DNA from: Flavobacterium sharifuzzamanii
Lineage (GTDB): Bacteria > Bacteroidota > Bacteroidia > Flavobacteriales > Flavobacteriaceae
Assembly (NCBI RefSeq): GCF_003254585.1
Contig: NZ_QJGZ01000039.1
Location: 1-64,000, forward strand
Length of the DNA: 64,000 nucleotides
Reading direction: 5' to 3'
The translations under genes and the position numbers were made by a program. Below, piece by piece: positions 56,203-64,000 of this stretch (positions are counted from its first letter, which is position 1; each line of letters starts with the position of its first letter). The notes beneath the pieces are model-generated. The model saw nothing but the letters and a program-made list of their open reading frames with translations, was not told the origin of the DNA and searched no databases.

Positions 56203-56809
56203 TATGTTTGATGTTTTAATTATTGGCGGAGGAGTATCTGGCATGTCTTGTGCTCTTGTCTTAGGGTCCGCAAAAAACAAAACTTTTGTTACTGATAAAA
56301 AAATCGGAATTTTTACCCACCAGAAAAATTCTTCTTTACAAGAGGCAATATTTTATAACGCTTACGGAATTACACCAGGAAAATTAGGTTCTGAACTTTT
56401 AACTGAAAGTACACAGGATTTAGCAACAACTTACCCACACATTACTCAGATTCCAAATGAAAAAGTAATAAAAATCGAGGGCAGTTATCCTGAATTTACA
56501 GTAGTAACCAACAAGAATTCATACCAAACAAGAAATATCGTAGTCGGAATTGGTTCAGCCAATACTTTTGACATCGAAGGTTTAATGCAATTTGTTGAAC
56601 CTCATAAAAAAGCTCTTCCAGAAAAACAGCGAATTCAACTTAAAAACGACGATCATAAAGTTGCTGACGGGATTTATGCAATCGGTACTTTAGCTGGTTG
56701 GAGAAGCCAATTGGCAATTGCAGCTGGAAGTGGTGCAGCTGTAGCAACAGATATTCTTACTTTATGGAATAACGGTGTACAGACTCACGCTCACGATAGT
56801 ATTCGATAA
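56189..56809 (+). CDS. short FAD-dependent oxidoreductase (thioredoxin-reductase-like, no NADPH domain)
   Basis: A 206-residue flavoprotein. The FAD motif IIGGGVSGMSCALVLG is at about 10-25 and the second FAD contact in DGIYAIGTLAGWRSQLAIAA at about 164-183. Thioredoxin reductases have about 300 residues with an NADPH domain in the middle and a CxxC; both are absent here. VVGIGSANTFDIEG forms the junction. It may take electrons from another donor or bind FAD in a regulatory way. The start overlaps the preceding small membrane-protein gene. Confidence 0.78.
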   Translation: MTTDNMFDVLIIGGGVSGMSCALVLGSAKNKTFVTDKKIGIFTHQKNSSLQEAIFYNAYGITPGKLGSELLTESTQDLATTYPHITQIPNEKVIKIEGSYPEFTVVTNKNSYQTRNIVVGIGSANTFDIEGLMQFVEPHKKALPEKQRIQLKNDDHKVADGIYAIGTLAGWRSQLAIAAGSGAAVATDILTLWNNGVQTHAHDSIR

Positions 56810-56903
56810 TTTTTTTGTTTTTAACATTAAGGGATTAAGAAAAATTAAGTTTTATTCTGATACAAACTTTATCAAGTTTCATTAAGAAAAAATTCCAAAC
56901 AAA

Positions 56904-56964
56904 AACCATTAAGAGATTAAGAAAACAAGCTAAATAGCTTAATAAACTTAATCTCTTAATGGTT
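56904..56964. terminator. perfect inverted repeat between converging genes
   Basis: AACCATTAAGAGATTAAG and CTTAATCTCTTAATGGTT are perfect 18-bp arms around a 25-base loop. A degenerate half copy (ACATTAAGGGATTAAG) lies at 56.82 kb. It probably ends both transcripts. Confidence 0.65.
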
Positions 56965-56980
56965 TAATTATTTTGTTGAT

Positions 56981-57298
56981 TTATTTAACCGAAACGATCT
57001 CTGTTACTTTGATATGGTTTTCTTCTTCGGTTTTCCATTTTTCTCCTTTTACAGATACCACATCTCCAATTTTTAATTGTTTGTAGTTTTGAGGCCCTCC
57101 CACGTTTACAATACTAATTGTTGCAAAGTATACTTCTTTGGCGTCTGTTGTAATTTTGGCTGTGTAGCCATCTTTACCCGCTTCTATACCGTCTACTTTT
57201 CCTGAAACTACAGCATTTGCATCGTTTTTCATAGTTGTGCAAGAGATTATAAAAGTCATTAGAAGCACTAGAAAACTTATTCTTTTTAGATTTTTCAT
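56981..57298 (-). CDS. small lipoprotein with an OB-like region
   Basis: A 105-residue lipoprotein with lipobox IISC (C20). The mature part alternates strands (VVSGKVDGIEAG, IGDVVSVKGEKW) and may be an OB-like barrel. No named family is recognised. Confidence 0.7.
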   Translation of the reverse strand: MKNLKRISFLVLLMTFIISCTTMKNDANAVVSGKVDGIEAGKDGYTAKITTDAKEVYFATISIVNVGGPQNYKQLKIGDVVSVKGEKWKTEEENHIKVTEIVSVK

Positions 57299-57349
57299 TT
57301 TTAAATATTTAAATGTGTAATAATCTCCAAGATTACTATATTTTCTTTA

Positions 57350-57420
57350 GCCACAGATTAAGAAGATTAAAAGGATTTTATAATCTGTGTTATTTTTTAA
57401 TCCAATAGCTATCAGGAGTG
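57350..57420. repeat. GCCACAGATTA-type repeat, copy 1
   Basis: GCCACAGATTAAGAAGATTA begins a segment that continues through GGATTTTATAATCTGTGTTA to a degenerate AATAGCTATCAGGAG. Related copies are at 25.93 and 63.53 kb. Confidence 0.55.
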
Positions 57421-57441
57421 GCTTTATATTTTATTCCAAAA

Positions 57442-57807
57442 TTATGCCAGCTGAACACAGCTTCCTGCTATAACTTTTAGATTTTTCCCTATTTTTTTCC
57501 AGACTCTTACATACTTAAAAACTCCGTTAATCGGATTACCATCATAAGCCCCTTTTAACGCGACTGTAACCGTAACTACAGCCGAATCACCAATTATATT
57601 GACGATTTGATCTGAACCTTCTAAAGAATCAATTTTAATCTTTCCAGAACGGTATGTCTGCAAATCGAAATCTTTAGTGATGGTTTGTCCGTCGGGCATA
57701 TTGAACAATAAATCATCATGAAGGATTGTTTCCAAAGCCATAACATCCGATTTTTTAATGGCAGTAAGTAGTTCAATTTCTGCATCAACAACGGTTTCTA
57801 TTTTCAT
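57442..57807 (-). CDS. NTF2-like / DUF4440 protein
   Basis: A 121-residue cytoplasmic protein with the SnoaL/DUF4440 fold: ETILHDDLLFNMPDGQTITK near 25-44 and VFKYVRVWKKIGKNLKVIAGS near the end. Family members are small enzymes or ligand-binding proteins; no active-site claim can be made. It lies 16 bases after the protease gene on the same strand. Confidence 0.8.
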   Translation of the reverse strand: MKIETVVDAEIELLTAIKKSDVMALETILHDDLLFNMPDGQTITKDFDLQTYRSGKIKIDSLEGSDQIVNIIGDSAVVTVTVALKGAYDGNPINGVFKYVRVWKKIGKNLKVIAGSCVQLA

Positions 57808-57823
57808 GATATAAGGATTGAAA

Positions 57824-59401
57824 TTATTTCTTCGGAGTCAGAATTGTTTTTATCATGGCATCTTCTTTTAAGATTACATCATAATAATACAATTCTCCAT
57901 ACAGCTGTCGGGCAAATTCAGCTGTAATATGACGGTTTACGAGCGCTTTTGTTTTATCCAATTTCAGATCAAGACCTGTCATCAAGATATAATTCTTGAA
58001 TTTCTTAAAATATGTATCTGAACTTTTCATTTTAGCTAAAAACGCATTGAAATTATCGCCCGCAAAAGCATTTCTGTTTTTGTCTAATTCTTCAAAGACA
58101 AAATGACCAACAATTCCTGTTTGCAGCAAATAAGCAACATTTTCATTTCCATGCTCTGCTTCCATTGGTACGAAAACATCTGGAACAATTCCGCCACCGC
58201 CGTACACTATCTTCCCTTTTGGAGTTTTAAATTTTAAAGAATCAGCTACTTTTATGCTATCTTTTGCATATAATTCTCCTGTAGCAATTCTAGATTCTGA
58301 TTCTTTAAAATATTCTTCGTTACCTTTTTTATAAGGCTTCTGAATCGATCTTCCTGTTGGTGTATAATAACGCGCTACAGTCAATCTTACTGCAGATCCG
58401 TCGTTAAAATCCATTTCCCTTTGAACGAGACCTTTTCCAAAAGAACGGCGCCCAACGATCGTTCCACGGTCATTATCTTGAATTGCTCCAGCTAAAATTT
58501 CGCTTGCAGAAGCACTATTCTCATTAATTAAAACATATACTTTTCCAGTTTCAAAGCTTCCTGCTTTTGTAGCATACGTTTTTTCGGTTGAACCGTTTTT
58601 GCTTTTCGTGAAAACGATTAACTGTTTATCTTTTAAAAACTCATCTGCAATGGCAATCGCTTCTTCCATGTAACCACCGCCATTATCGCGAAGGTCAATT
58701 ACGAGCGACTGAATTCCTTTTTGCTTTAATCTTGTTAAACCAGTTTTAAACTCATTAAAAGTGGATTCTGCAAAACGATTTATTTTGATATAGCCGACAT
58801 TATTTCCAAGCAACATAGAAGCATCAACGCTTTTAATTGGAATAACGTCCCGCTTAACTTTAAATTTCAGTTTCTTTTGTTCTGATTTTCTAAAAACAGT
58901 CAATTCTATTTCTGAACCTTGAAGTCCTTTTAATTTGGAGAACAAACTATCAGAAGGCAATTTTCTACCATATAATTTGGTTTTTCCTGCGAATAGAATT
59001 CGATCCCCAGATTTTATTCCTGCTTTTGCTGAAGGCCCATTTTCTACTGGTTTTATAATCGCAACCGAATCTTTATACATATAAAAATTGATTCCGATTC
59101 CGACGAAATCACCTTTCATACTCTCGGCAACCTCAGCTTGTTCGCTTGGCGGAATATAAACAGAATGTGGATCTAATTTGGAAAGTATATTATCGACTGT
59201 AAGATTTACAATCGAATCTGTATTGACGCTATCAACATATTCTGTATTGATAAAATCAATGAGTTTGTTAAGTTTCGTTTTTGAGTAATTTTTAGCCAAA
59301 AGCTGATCACTTGCGGGAGCATTCATAAGGCTTCCGGCAATTGTTCCAAGAGCAAAAGTCGCTCCTATGACTATTGGCAAATATTTCGAATTAAATTTCA
59401 T
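57824..59401 (-). CDS. CtpA-like S41 processing protease
   Basis: A 525-residue exported serine protease. A signal anchor (about 9-28) is followed by an N-terminal helical part, a PDZ domain (about 85-165, VGIGINFYMYKDSVAIIKPV) and the S41 domain (about 185-400). The nucleophile Ser is in NENSASASEILAGA and the base Lys in GRRSFGKGLVQ. It trims periplasmic proteins. Its ATG shares one base with the stop of the dCMP deaminase gene (TAATG), so the two are coupled. Confidence 0.92.
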   Translation of the reverse strand: MKFNSKYLPIVIGATFALGTIAGSLMNAPASDQLLAKNYSKTKLNKLIDFINTEYVDSVNTDSIVNLTVDNILSKLDPHSVYIPPSEQAEVAESMKGDFVGIGINFYMYKDSVAIIKPVENGPSAKAGIKSGDRILFAGKTKLYGRKLPSDSLFSKLKGLQGSEIELTVFRKSEQKKLKFKVKRDVIPIKSVDASMLLGNNVGYIKINRFAESTFNEFKTGLTRLKQKGIQSLVIDLRDNGGGYMEEAIAIADEFLKDKQLIVFTKSKNGSTEKTYATKAGSFETGKVYVLINENSASASEILAGAIQDNDRGTIVGRRSFGKGLVQREMDFNDGSAVRLTVARYYTPTGRSIQKPYKKGNEEYFKESESRIATGELYAKDSIKVADSLKFKTPKGKIVYGGGGIVPDVFVPMEAEHGNENVAYLLQTGIVGHFVFEELDKNRNAFAGDNFNAFLAKMKSSDTYFKKFKNYILMTGLDLKLDKTKALVNRHITAEFARQLYGELYYYDVILKEDAMIKTILTPKK

Positions 59402-59832
59402 TACTCTTCTAAAACAGGAATATGTTCTACCTCTACGCCTGCTTTTATTAAAAATTGAATTCCTGAGTCGTCACGATATCCATCTTTATACACTACTCTT
59501 TTTATTCCAGATTGATGTATTAATTTACTGCATTCTTTGCAAGGTGAAAGCGTGATATATAATGTTGCTCCTTCACAAGATTGCGTTGATCTTGCTACTT
59601 TCAGGATTGCATTTGCTTCAGCATGTAAAACATCCCAGCGTGTTAATCCGTCTTCGTCTTCACAGCAATTTTCAAATCCAGAAGGTGTCCCGTTGTAACC
59701 GTCAGAAATGATCATTCTATCTTTTACAATAATAGCGCCAACTTGTTTACGTTTACAGTAAGAAAGCAGACTCCACTCTTTTGCAATTCGCAGATATGCT
59801 TTATCGTATTTATTCAGTTTTTTTACTTCCAT
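59401..59832 (-). CDS. dCMP deaminase / CMP-dCMP deaminase family
   Basis: A 143-residue zinc deaminase. HAEANAIL (about 71-78) and SPCKECSKL (about 98-106) give the His and two Cys zinc ligands and the catalytic Glu. It turns dCMP into dUMP for dTMP synthesis. It lies between the HupE-like gene and the protease gene, with overlaps or spacers of only a few bases. Confidence 0.92.
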   Translation of the reverse strand: MEVKKLNKYDKAYLRIAKEWSLLSYCKRKQVGAIIVKDRMIISDGYNGTPSGFENCCEDEDGLTRWDVLHAEANAILKVARSTQSCEGATLYITLSPCKECSKLIHQSGIKRVVYKDGYRDDSGIQFLIKAGVEVEHIPVLEE

Positions 59833-59838
59833 TTAAAT

Positions 59839-60432
59839 TTATCTGTTCCAAATTGGGCTTTCAATAATCATCGGAATTACAACTCCAATGATAAAAGCCG
59901 ACATTACAAGTGCCCAGTCGCGTTTTGAAAAACGGAAAACTGTCTGCACTATATATGAAATTACCAGAACAACAAAAACCACTACCAGCTGAGCAGCTTC
60001 TATTCCTAAGGCAAACTCTCCCAAAGGTAACAATTTTGAGGTTGCAGAACCTCCTAAAATTGTTTTGAAATAATTAGAAAAACCTAGTCCGTGAATAATT
60101 CCAAAGAATAAAGTTATGAAAAATACCAGATTTACGCCATCATTTTTTGAGGTCTTTCCAGCCGTAAATAAATGATAAAGTGCTGTTACGAGAATTGTAA
60201 TCGGAATCAGGAATTCTACAACATTTACTTTTATGGCAATTATGCCGTAAACAGAAAGAATTAGAGCCAAAGTATGGCCAATTGTAAAAAGAGAAACCAA
60301 TAAAAAAATTCTTTTCCAGTCTTTAAAAAGATACGGAACAGTTAAGGCGATTAAAAAAAGAACGTGATCGTAAGCATTGATATCTAAAACGTGTTTTAAT
60401 CCTATTTGAAAATAAATCCAAAATTGTGACAT
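59839..60432 (-). CDS. HupE/UreJ-like membrane protein
   Basis: A 197-residue protein with six or seven hydrophobic segments. HVLDINAYDHVLFLIAL near 14-30 and FGIIHGLGFSNYF near 112-124 are the HupE/UreJ-2 signatures with conserved His and Asp. The family is linked to nickel or cobalt uptake in some bacteria; no hydrogenase or urease genes are near. It probably heads a three- or four-gene operon with the deaminase and protease. Confidence 0.85.
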   Translation of the reverse strand: MSQFWIYFQIGLKHVLDINAYDHVLFLIALTVPYLFKDWKRIFLLVSLFTIGHTLALILSVYGIIAIKVNVVEFLIPITILVTALYHLFTAGKTSKNDGVNLVFFITLFFGIIHGLGFSNYFKTILGGSATSKLLPLGEFALGIEAAQLVVVFVVLVISYIVQTVFRFSKRDWALVMSAFIIGVVIPMIIESPIWNR

Positions 60433-60571
60433 AGGTGTAATGTAATTAAATAATTAGGGGTTGTAAACTTACGATTAATTTTCAAACTTAAATATTGAAG
60501 CCCCCAAATCCTTCAATAAAGAAAAGTTAAATTTTATGAGAATTTTAAAATCGATAATTTAAAAATAAGGC

Positions 60572-60579
60572 TATATTTG
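60572..60579 (+). promoter_or_regulatory. -7 element of the TerB-like gene
   Basis: TATATTTG fits TAnnTTTG exactly. It overlaps an in-frame TTG at 60577, which supports the ATG at 60601 as start. Confidence 0.5.
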
Positions 60580-60600
60580 TTTAACAAAAACTTTACAATT

Positions 60601-61032
60601 ATGTCATTTTCAGAATTATTTGATAGCGAATTCAAGCAAAGAAACAAAGGACACTTTTCTGCTATTGTTCGTGTAGCTTTAGCTGATGGTGTTGTTTATC
60701 CGGAAGAAAAAGCCTTTTTAGATAAACTTGCTTCTCGTTTAGAAATTACAGAATCGGAATACGAAGAAATTCTTAGCGATCCTTTAAAATATCCGATCAA
60801 TCCACCTTATTCATATGTTCAGCGTTTAGAGCGTTTATATGATTTAACAAGAATGGTTCATGTTGACCATCATCTTGAAGACAAACAAGAAGTATTATTG
60901 AAAAAAATAAGTGTTGCTCTTGGATTTACACCAAGCAACGTAGATTACATTATTGCTAAAGCTTTATCATTAGTTGATAAAAAAGTAGATGCTGATACTT
61001 TTATCTACGAAATGCAGCATATGCATAAATAG
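60601..61032 (+). CDS. TerB-fold protein
   Basis: A 143-residue helical protein of the TerB/co-chaperone DjlA-like fold: VRVALADGVVYPEEKAFLDK near 19-38 carries the Asp/Glu pair of the first half. Despite the family name, tellurite resistance is not implied. The ATG is chosen because the upstream TTG lies in the promoter. It is alone and ends at a terminator. Confidence 0.82.
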   Translation: MSFSELFDSEFKQRNKGHFSAIVRVALADGVVYPEEKAFLDKLASRLEITESEYEEILSDPLKYPINPPYSYVQRLERLYDLTRMVHVDHHLEDKQEVLLKKISVALGFTPSNVDYIIAKALSLVDKKVDADTFIYEMQHMHK

Positions 61033-61060
61033 TATTCAGTAATCAGTTTTTAGTGTTCAG
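61031..61060 (+). repeat. AGTATTCAGT-type inverted repeat, left arm
   Basis: Thirty bases that are an inverted copy of 61824-61853 with three mismatches. The two arms flank the BACON-like lipoprotein gene; a degenerate third copy lies at 61692-61718. Confidence 0.6.
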
Positions 61061-61102
61061 TTTTTATACTGAAACTTGACTGCAAACGAAAATTAAAAAA
61101 AC

Positions 61103-61132
61103 AAAACCCGATAATTGATTTTATCGGGTTTT
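61103..61132. terminator. bidirectional terminator
   Basis: AAAACCCGATAA and TTATCGGGTTTT form a perfect 12-bp stem with a 6-base loop between converging genes, followed by GTTTTTT on the plus strand. Confidence 0.85.
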
Positions 61133-61146
61133 GTTTTTTAAACCCT

Positions 61147-61560
61147 TTATTTTGACTGCGTTATATTTATATTATCAAAATAGTTTCCCGACTGTAATCC
61201 TATATTAAGAATCCTTTCTGCACCCGTTGTATTTTTACTCATCGTAATAATCAAAGTGTTTCCATTTTTCTTTTCTACCTCGAAAACATCATTTTTAAAG
61301 ATAAAATTTTCAGAAGACAAATTTACAGTTCCTTTATCAATTCTTACTTTGTCTAATGAAAAACCATTTACCCACCATCCTTTGTTCTCTGCAGTGATCG
61401 TAATTGTATTGGCCTCTGCGGTAAAAGAAGCTTCTTTCTTGGAAAGCTTAATATCATCCTCAGATCGTCCAATTGGAGGATCCTTAATCTCGTCACTACT
61501 ACAGGCAACAAACAAAACTGAAAATATTCCGAACAGAATCATCAATAGTTTTTTCTTCAT
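61147..61560 (-). CDS. small lipoprotein with a BACON-like domain
   Basis: A 137-residue lipoprotein with lipobox FVAC (C20). The remainder looks like a single BACON-type Ig domain (ASFTAEANTITITAENKGWW, then the closing ILNIGLQSGNYFDNINITQS). Such domains usually bind mucin or glycans as part of larger enzymes; a stand-alone one is less common. It lies between the two arms of a 30-bp inverted repeat. Confidence 0.7.
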   Translation of the reverse strand: MKKKLLMILFGIFSVLFVACSSDEIKDPPIGRSEDDIKLSKKEASFTAEANTITITAENKGWWVNGFSLDKVRIDKGTVNLSSENFIFKNDVFEVEKKNGNTLIITMSKNTTGAERILNIGLQSGNYFDNINITQSK

Positions 61561-61751
61561 AACAATTTACTTTTTGGTTTTTGATTAGTTTTAAAGCGCT
61601 TATAAAAAATTAATCCATAATTTCTCATAAATGCAAGGTTCATTTTAAAGATGGAAAAATCTTAAAAAGGTTGCGTCTTATTTTTTAGTTTTCAGTATTC
61701 AGTAACAGTCAACAGTTTTACGCTTAAACTTTTAAAATTTAACTCAAAACA

Positions 61752-61784
61752 AAACCCGACAGGTTTTAAAAACCTGTCGGGTTT
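61752..61784 (-). terminator. terminator after fbp
   Basis: AAACCCGACAGGTT and AACCTGTCGGGTTT form a perfect 14-bp stem with a 5-base loop. It is the most complete copy of the CCCGACAGGT stem reused in this window. Confidence 0.85.
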
Positions 61785-61823
61785 GACACCTTATATAGTC
61801 CAGACTGAAAACTGCGACTGTGA

Positions 61824-61853
61824 CTGATCACTAAAAACTGAACACTGAATACT
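61824..61853 (-). repeat. AGTATTCAGT-type inverted repeat, right arm
   Basis: Inverted copy of 61031-61060 over thirty bases with three mismatches. It abuts the stop codon of fbp. Confidence 0.6.
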
Positions 61854-61854
61854 T

Positions 61855-62859
61855 TCACTCAGCCGCCATAAATTCTTCAGCTTTTTCTACCATATTATAG
61901 CTTCCACAGAAGAAAGGCACTCTTTGGTGCAATTCGGTTGGCTGGATTTCCATAATTCTTCCGAAACCATCAGTTGCTTTTCCTCCCGCCTGTTCTGCCA
62001 AAAACGCCATCGGATTACATTCGTAAAGCAAACGTAATTTCCCTTTTGGTGCTTTTGAACTTGTTGGATAAATATAGATTCCGCCTTTAATCATATTTCG
62101 ATGAAAATCGGCCACTAAACTTCCGATATATCTTGAAGTATAAGGTCTGTCTCCTTCTTCGCGCTGGCAGTATTTAATGTAATTTTTTACTCCCTGCGGA
62201 AAATGAACGTAATTTCCTTCGTTTACTGAATAAATATTTCCGTTTTCTGGAAATTTCATGTTTGGATGCGAAAGATAAAATGTACCAATCGCTGGGTTTA
62301 ACGTAAAACCATTTACGCCATGTCCAGTTGTATAAACCAACATCGTTGAAGTTCCATAAATTACATAACCTGCTGCAACTTGATTGATTCCCGGCTGTAA
62401 AAAATCCTCGCTAGTTACCGGAGTTCCTATTGGAGTTACTCTTCTGAAAACAGAAAAGATAGTTCCCACAGAAACATTTACATCAATGTTTGAAGATCCG
62501 TCAAGCGGATCCATTAAGATCACGTACTTATTATTATGACTGTTGTCGCTCCCCTGAACAGTAATAAAATCGTCGTTTTCTTCAGAAGCAATACCACAGA
62601 CAATCTCACGGTTTATTAACGTCTGGATAAATACTTCGTTTGCATAGACATCTAATTTTTGCTGGTCTTCACCTTGAATATTCTGTTCGCCTGCCGCGCC
62701 CACAATATCTACTAAACCCGCTTGGTTTACTTTATGATTGACCACTTTTGCTGCCAATCGAATAGAGTTGATAATTCGCGAGAGTTCTCCCGACGAATAC
62801 TGAAATGCTTTTTGGTTCTCAATAATAAACTCTCCCAGTGTTTTATTGCGTTCTTCCAT
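61855..62859 (-). CDS. fbp: class I fructose-1,6-bisphosphatase
   Basis: A 334-residue FBPase, which makes fructose-6-phosphate in gluconeogenesis. The metal site [20 protein letters not shown] is at about 116-135 and the substrate region includes [20 protein letters not shown] near 235-254 and [20 protein letters not shown] near 270-290. Length and order are normal. It is transcribed divergently from the GNAT gene. Confidence 0.95.
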   Translation of the reverse strand: MEERNKTLGEFIIENQKAFQYSSGELSRIINSIRLAAKVVNHKVNQAGLVDIVGAAGEQNIQGEDQQKLDVYANEVFIQTLINREIVCGIASEENDDFITVQGSDNSHNNKYVILMDPLDGSSNIDVNVSVGTIFSVFRRVTPIGTPVTSEDFLQPGINQVAAGYVIYGTSTMLVYTTGHGVNGFTLNPAIGTFYLSHPNMKFPENGNIYSVNEGNYVHFPQGVKNYIKYCQREEGDRPYTSRYIGSLVADFHRNMIKGGIYIYPTSSKAPKGKLRLLYECNPMAFLAEQAGGKATDGFGRIMEIQPTELHQRVPFFCGSYNMVEKAEEFMAAE

Positions 62860-62931
62860 TTCTAAATCGTTATAGTTTTATTTTTAAGTCACAAATATCG
62901 CTTATTTTGTGAGAATGATTTAAAAATTATG

Positions 62932-62959
62932 TTGTTAGTTTGCTACTATTGTATATTTG
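62932..62959 (+). promoter_or_regulatory. promoter of the GNAT gene
   Basis: TTG (62932-62934) and TATATTTG (62952-62959) are 17 bases apart, a full match to the Bacteroidota consensus, 71 bases before the start codon. Confidence 0.55.
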
Positions 62960-63030
62960 CTAATAATCTGCAAAAAGCACTAGCTAAAATGAAGCTTTTT
63001 TAGATATTAAATAGTTAAAAATAGGAATAT

Positions 63031-63519
63031 ATGAATATTAGAAAAGGAAATCCTGAAGATATGAAATCGGTGTTAGGGCTTATTCAGGAGCTGGCTATAT
63101 TCGAAAAAGAACCCGATGCAGTTGTCATTACAGAGGAAGATTTAGTGCGCGACGGATTTGGTGAAAAACCATTATTTAATGTGTTTGTAGCGGAGATCGA
63201 AAATGAAGAAAAACAAAAAGAAATTGTTGGAATTGCATTATATTACTATCGCTATTCTACCTGGAAAGGAAAGACAATTCATCTTGAAGATTTGATTGTA
63301 AAAGAAAAGATGCGAGGCACCGGTTTAGGTTCTGCTCTTTATGCTGAAATCATGAAACAAGGAAAAAGAGATAATGTTAGAAGAGTTGAATGGAATGTTT
63401 TGGATTGGAATACTCCAGCCGTAAAATTCTATGAAAATTCTGGAGCTAAAATCCTCGACACTTGGAGAGTTGTACAAATGGATCAAGCTGGAATTAATTC
63501 GTTCTTAGAAAAATTATAA
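63031..63519 (+). CDS. GNAT acetyltransferase, diamine acetyltransferase-like
   Basis: A 162-residue GNAT protein. The acetyl-CoA loop is in LEDLIVKEKMRGTGLGSALY at about 88-107, and RRVEWNVLDWNTPAVKFYEN near 119-138 is the C-terminal block. ALYYYRYSTWKGKTIHLEDL resembles spermidine/spermine and thialysine acetyltransferases. The substrate is inferred only. Confidence 0.85.
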   Translation: MNIRKGNPEDMKSVLGLIQELAIFEKEPDAVVITEEDLVRDGFGEKPLFNVFVAEIENEEKQKEIVGIALYYYRYSTWKGKTIHLEDLIVKEKMRGTGLGSALYAEIMKQGKRDNVRRVEWNVLDWNTPAVKFYENSGAKILDTWRVVQMDQAGINSFLEKL

Positions 63520-63529
63520 AAAATATTTA

Positions 63530-63590
63530 GCCACAGATTATAAAGATTCAAAGGATTTTAAAATCTGTGTAAATCATTTTAATCTGTGGC
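63530..63590. repeat. GCCACAGATTA-type repeat, copy 2
   Basis: GCCACAGATTA (63530-63540) and TAATCTGTGGC (63580-63590) are perfect inverted 11-bp ends; between them AAGGATTTTAAAATCTGTGT repeats the motif. Confidence 0.65.
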
Positions 63591-63658
63591 AAAAAAAACA
63601 AAATACTAGGCTTCAGCTTAAATCTGAAATCTAAAATCTAAAAAATCTAAAATTAAAA

Positions 63659-64000
63659 ATGAGAGTATTTAAATTTGGTGGTGCATCGGTAAAAGATGCA
63701 GATGGAATTAAAAACGTATACGACGTTTTACAAAAAGTGGGTTATGAAGACGTGATTTTGGTAGTTTCTGCGATGGGAAAAACTACAAATGCTCTCGAAG
63801 TTGTAATCAAAAATTACTTTGAAAAATCGACAGAATTAAATGCTTCTGTTCAAGAAATTAAAAAATACCACAATCAGATCTTATTGGATTTGTTTGAAGA
63901 TGAAAGTCATGCGGTTTTTGCAGCTGTAAATGCTCAGTTTGACGAATTAGAATATTTCTTAGCTCATAATAAATCTCCAAACTACAACTTTGTTTACGAT
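63659..64000 (+). CDS. aspartate kinase, N-terminal part (cut by the window end)
   Basis: The frame opens MRVFKFGGASVKDADGIKNV, the aspartate-kinase ATP-binding start (KFGGxS), and stays open for 114 codons to the edge. VVSAMGKTTNALEVV follows near 38-52. The enzyme phosphorylates aspartate for lysine, threonine and methionine synthesis. Whether it is mono- or bifunctional cannot be seen. Confidence 0.88.
   Translation, partial: MRVFKFGGASVKDADGIKNVYDVLQKVGYEDVILVVSAMGKTTNALEVVIKNYFEKSTELNASVQEIKKYHNQILLDLFEDESHAVFAAVNAQFDELEYFLAHNKSPNYNFVYD

Noticed and set aside
60601-61032. Tellurite resistance gene
   Set aside because: Only the TerB fold is present; no other ter genes are near.

Overview
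The window reads as a stretch of chromosome from a Flavobacterium-type bacterium (Bacteroidota, close to the F. johnsoniae group). The evidence is an AT-rich genome without Shine-Dalgarno sequences, several promoters of the TTG-N(17-23)-TAnnTTTG type, Bacteroidota gene orders (exbB-exbD-exbD-tonB-pstS-like-TPR; pheA-aminotransferase-tyrA-aroF/chorismate mutase), DUF3857, BACON-like and SusC-plug-like proteins, and flavobacterial palindromic repeats between genes. I see no rRNA, tRNA, CRISPR array, prophage or intact transposase gene. The region is mostly core chromosome.

Layout. 0.1-4 kb: a Lol-type permease, a YkgJ-type cysteine-cluster protein, a methyltransferase, a bacillithiol-transferase-like DinB protein and queE. 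4-10 kb: a seven-gene operon read leftward, exbB-exbD-exbD-tonB-small membrane protein-PstS-like lipoprotein-TPR protein. 10-13 kb: a HerA-like ATPase and kynurenine 3-monooxygenase; kynureninase lies 13 kb away at 26 kb. 13-21 kb: an acetyltransferase, an AraC regulator, two beta-lactamase-fold serine hydrolases and a penicillin-acylase-family enzyme. 21-25.6 kb: an AsmA-like protein, a large protein resembling an FMN TIM barrel but carrying cysteines, and a glycine-zipper lipoprotein. 27.5-38 kb: queA, aroA, a MazG-like protein, three tandem DUF3857 proteins, dtd and rsgA. 38-42 kb: a chimeric VIT/VWA/SusC-plug/TPR protein. 42-46.5 kb: the Phe/Tyr biosynthesis operon with a leader peptide and attenuator. 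46.8-49.4 kb: a DUF1501/DUF1800 pair. 50-54 kb: class Ia ribonucleotide reductase. 54-64 kb: housekeeping genes including a CtpA-like protease, dCMP deaminase, fructose-bisphosphatase and the start of aspartate kinase.

Main discoveries. (1) Upstream of pheA is a complete transcription attenuator: a promoter, a 26-codon leader peptide with six Phe and two Tyr codons, an antiterminator segment and a GCAA-loop terminator ending just before the pheA start. (2) The 1131-residue protein at 38.4-41.8 kb contains the proline-rich linker module of the TonB protein encoded at 6.9-7.7 kb, in permuted order, next to a SusC-type plug domain. (3) Two of the three tandem DUF3857/transglutaminase proteins have lost the catalytic Cys and His while the third keeps them. 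(4) Several families of intergenic palindromes show compensating changes in both arms, and two sites look like small non-autonomous elements with 30-31 bp terminal inverted repeats.
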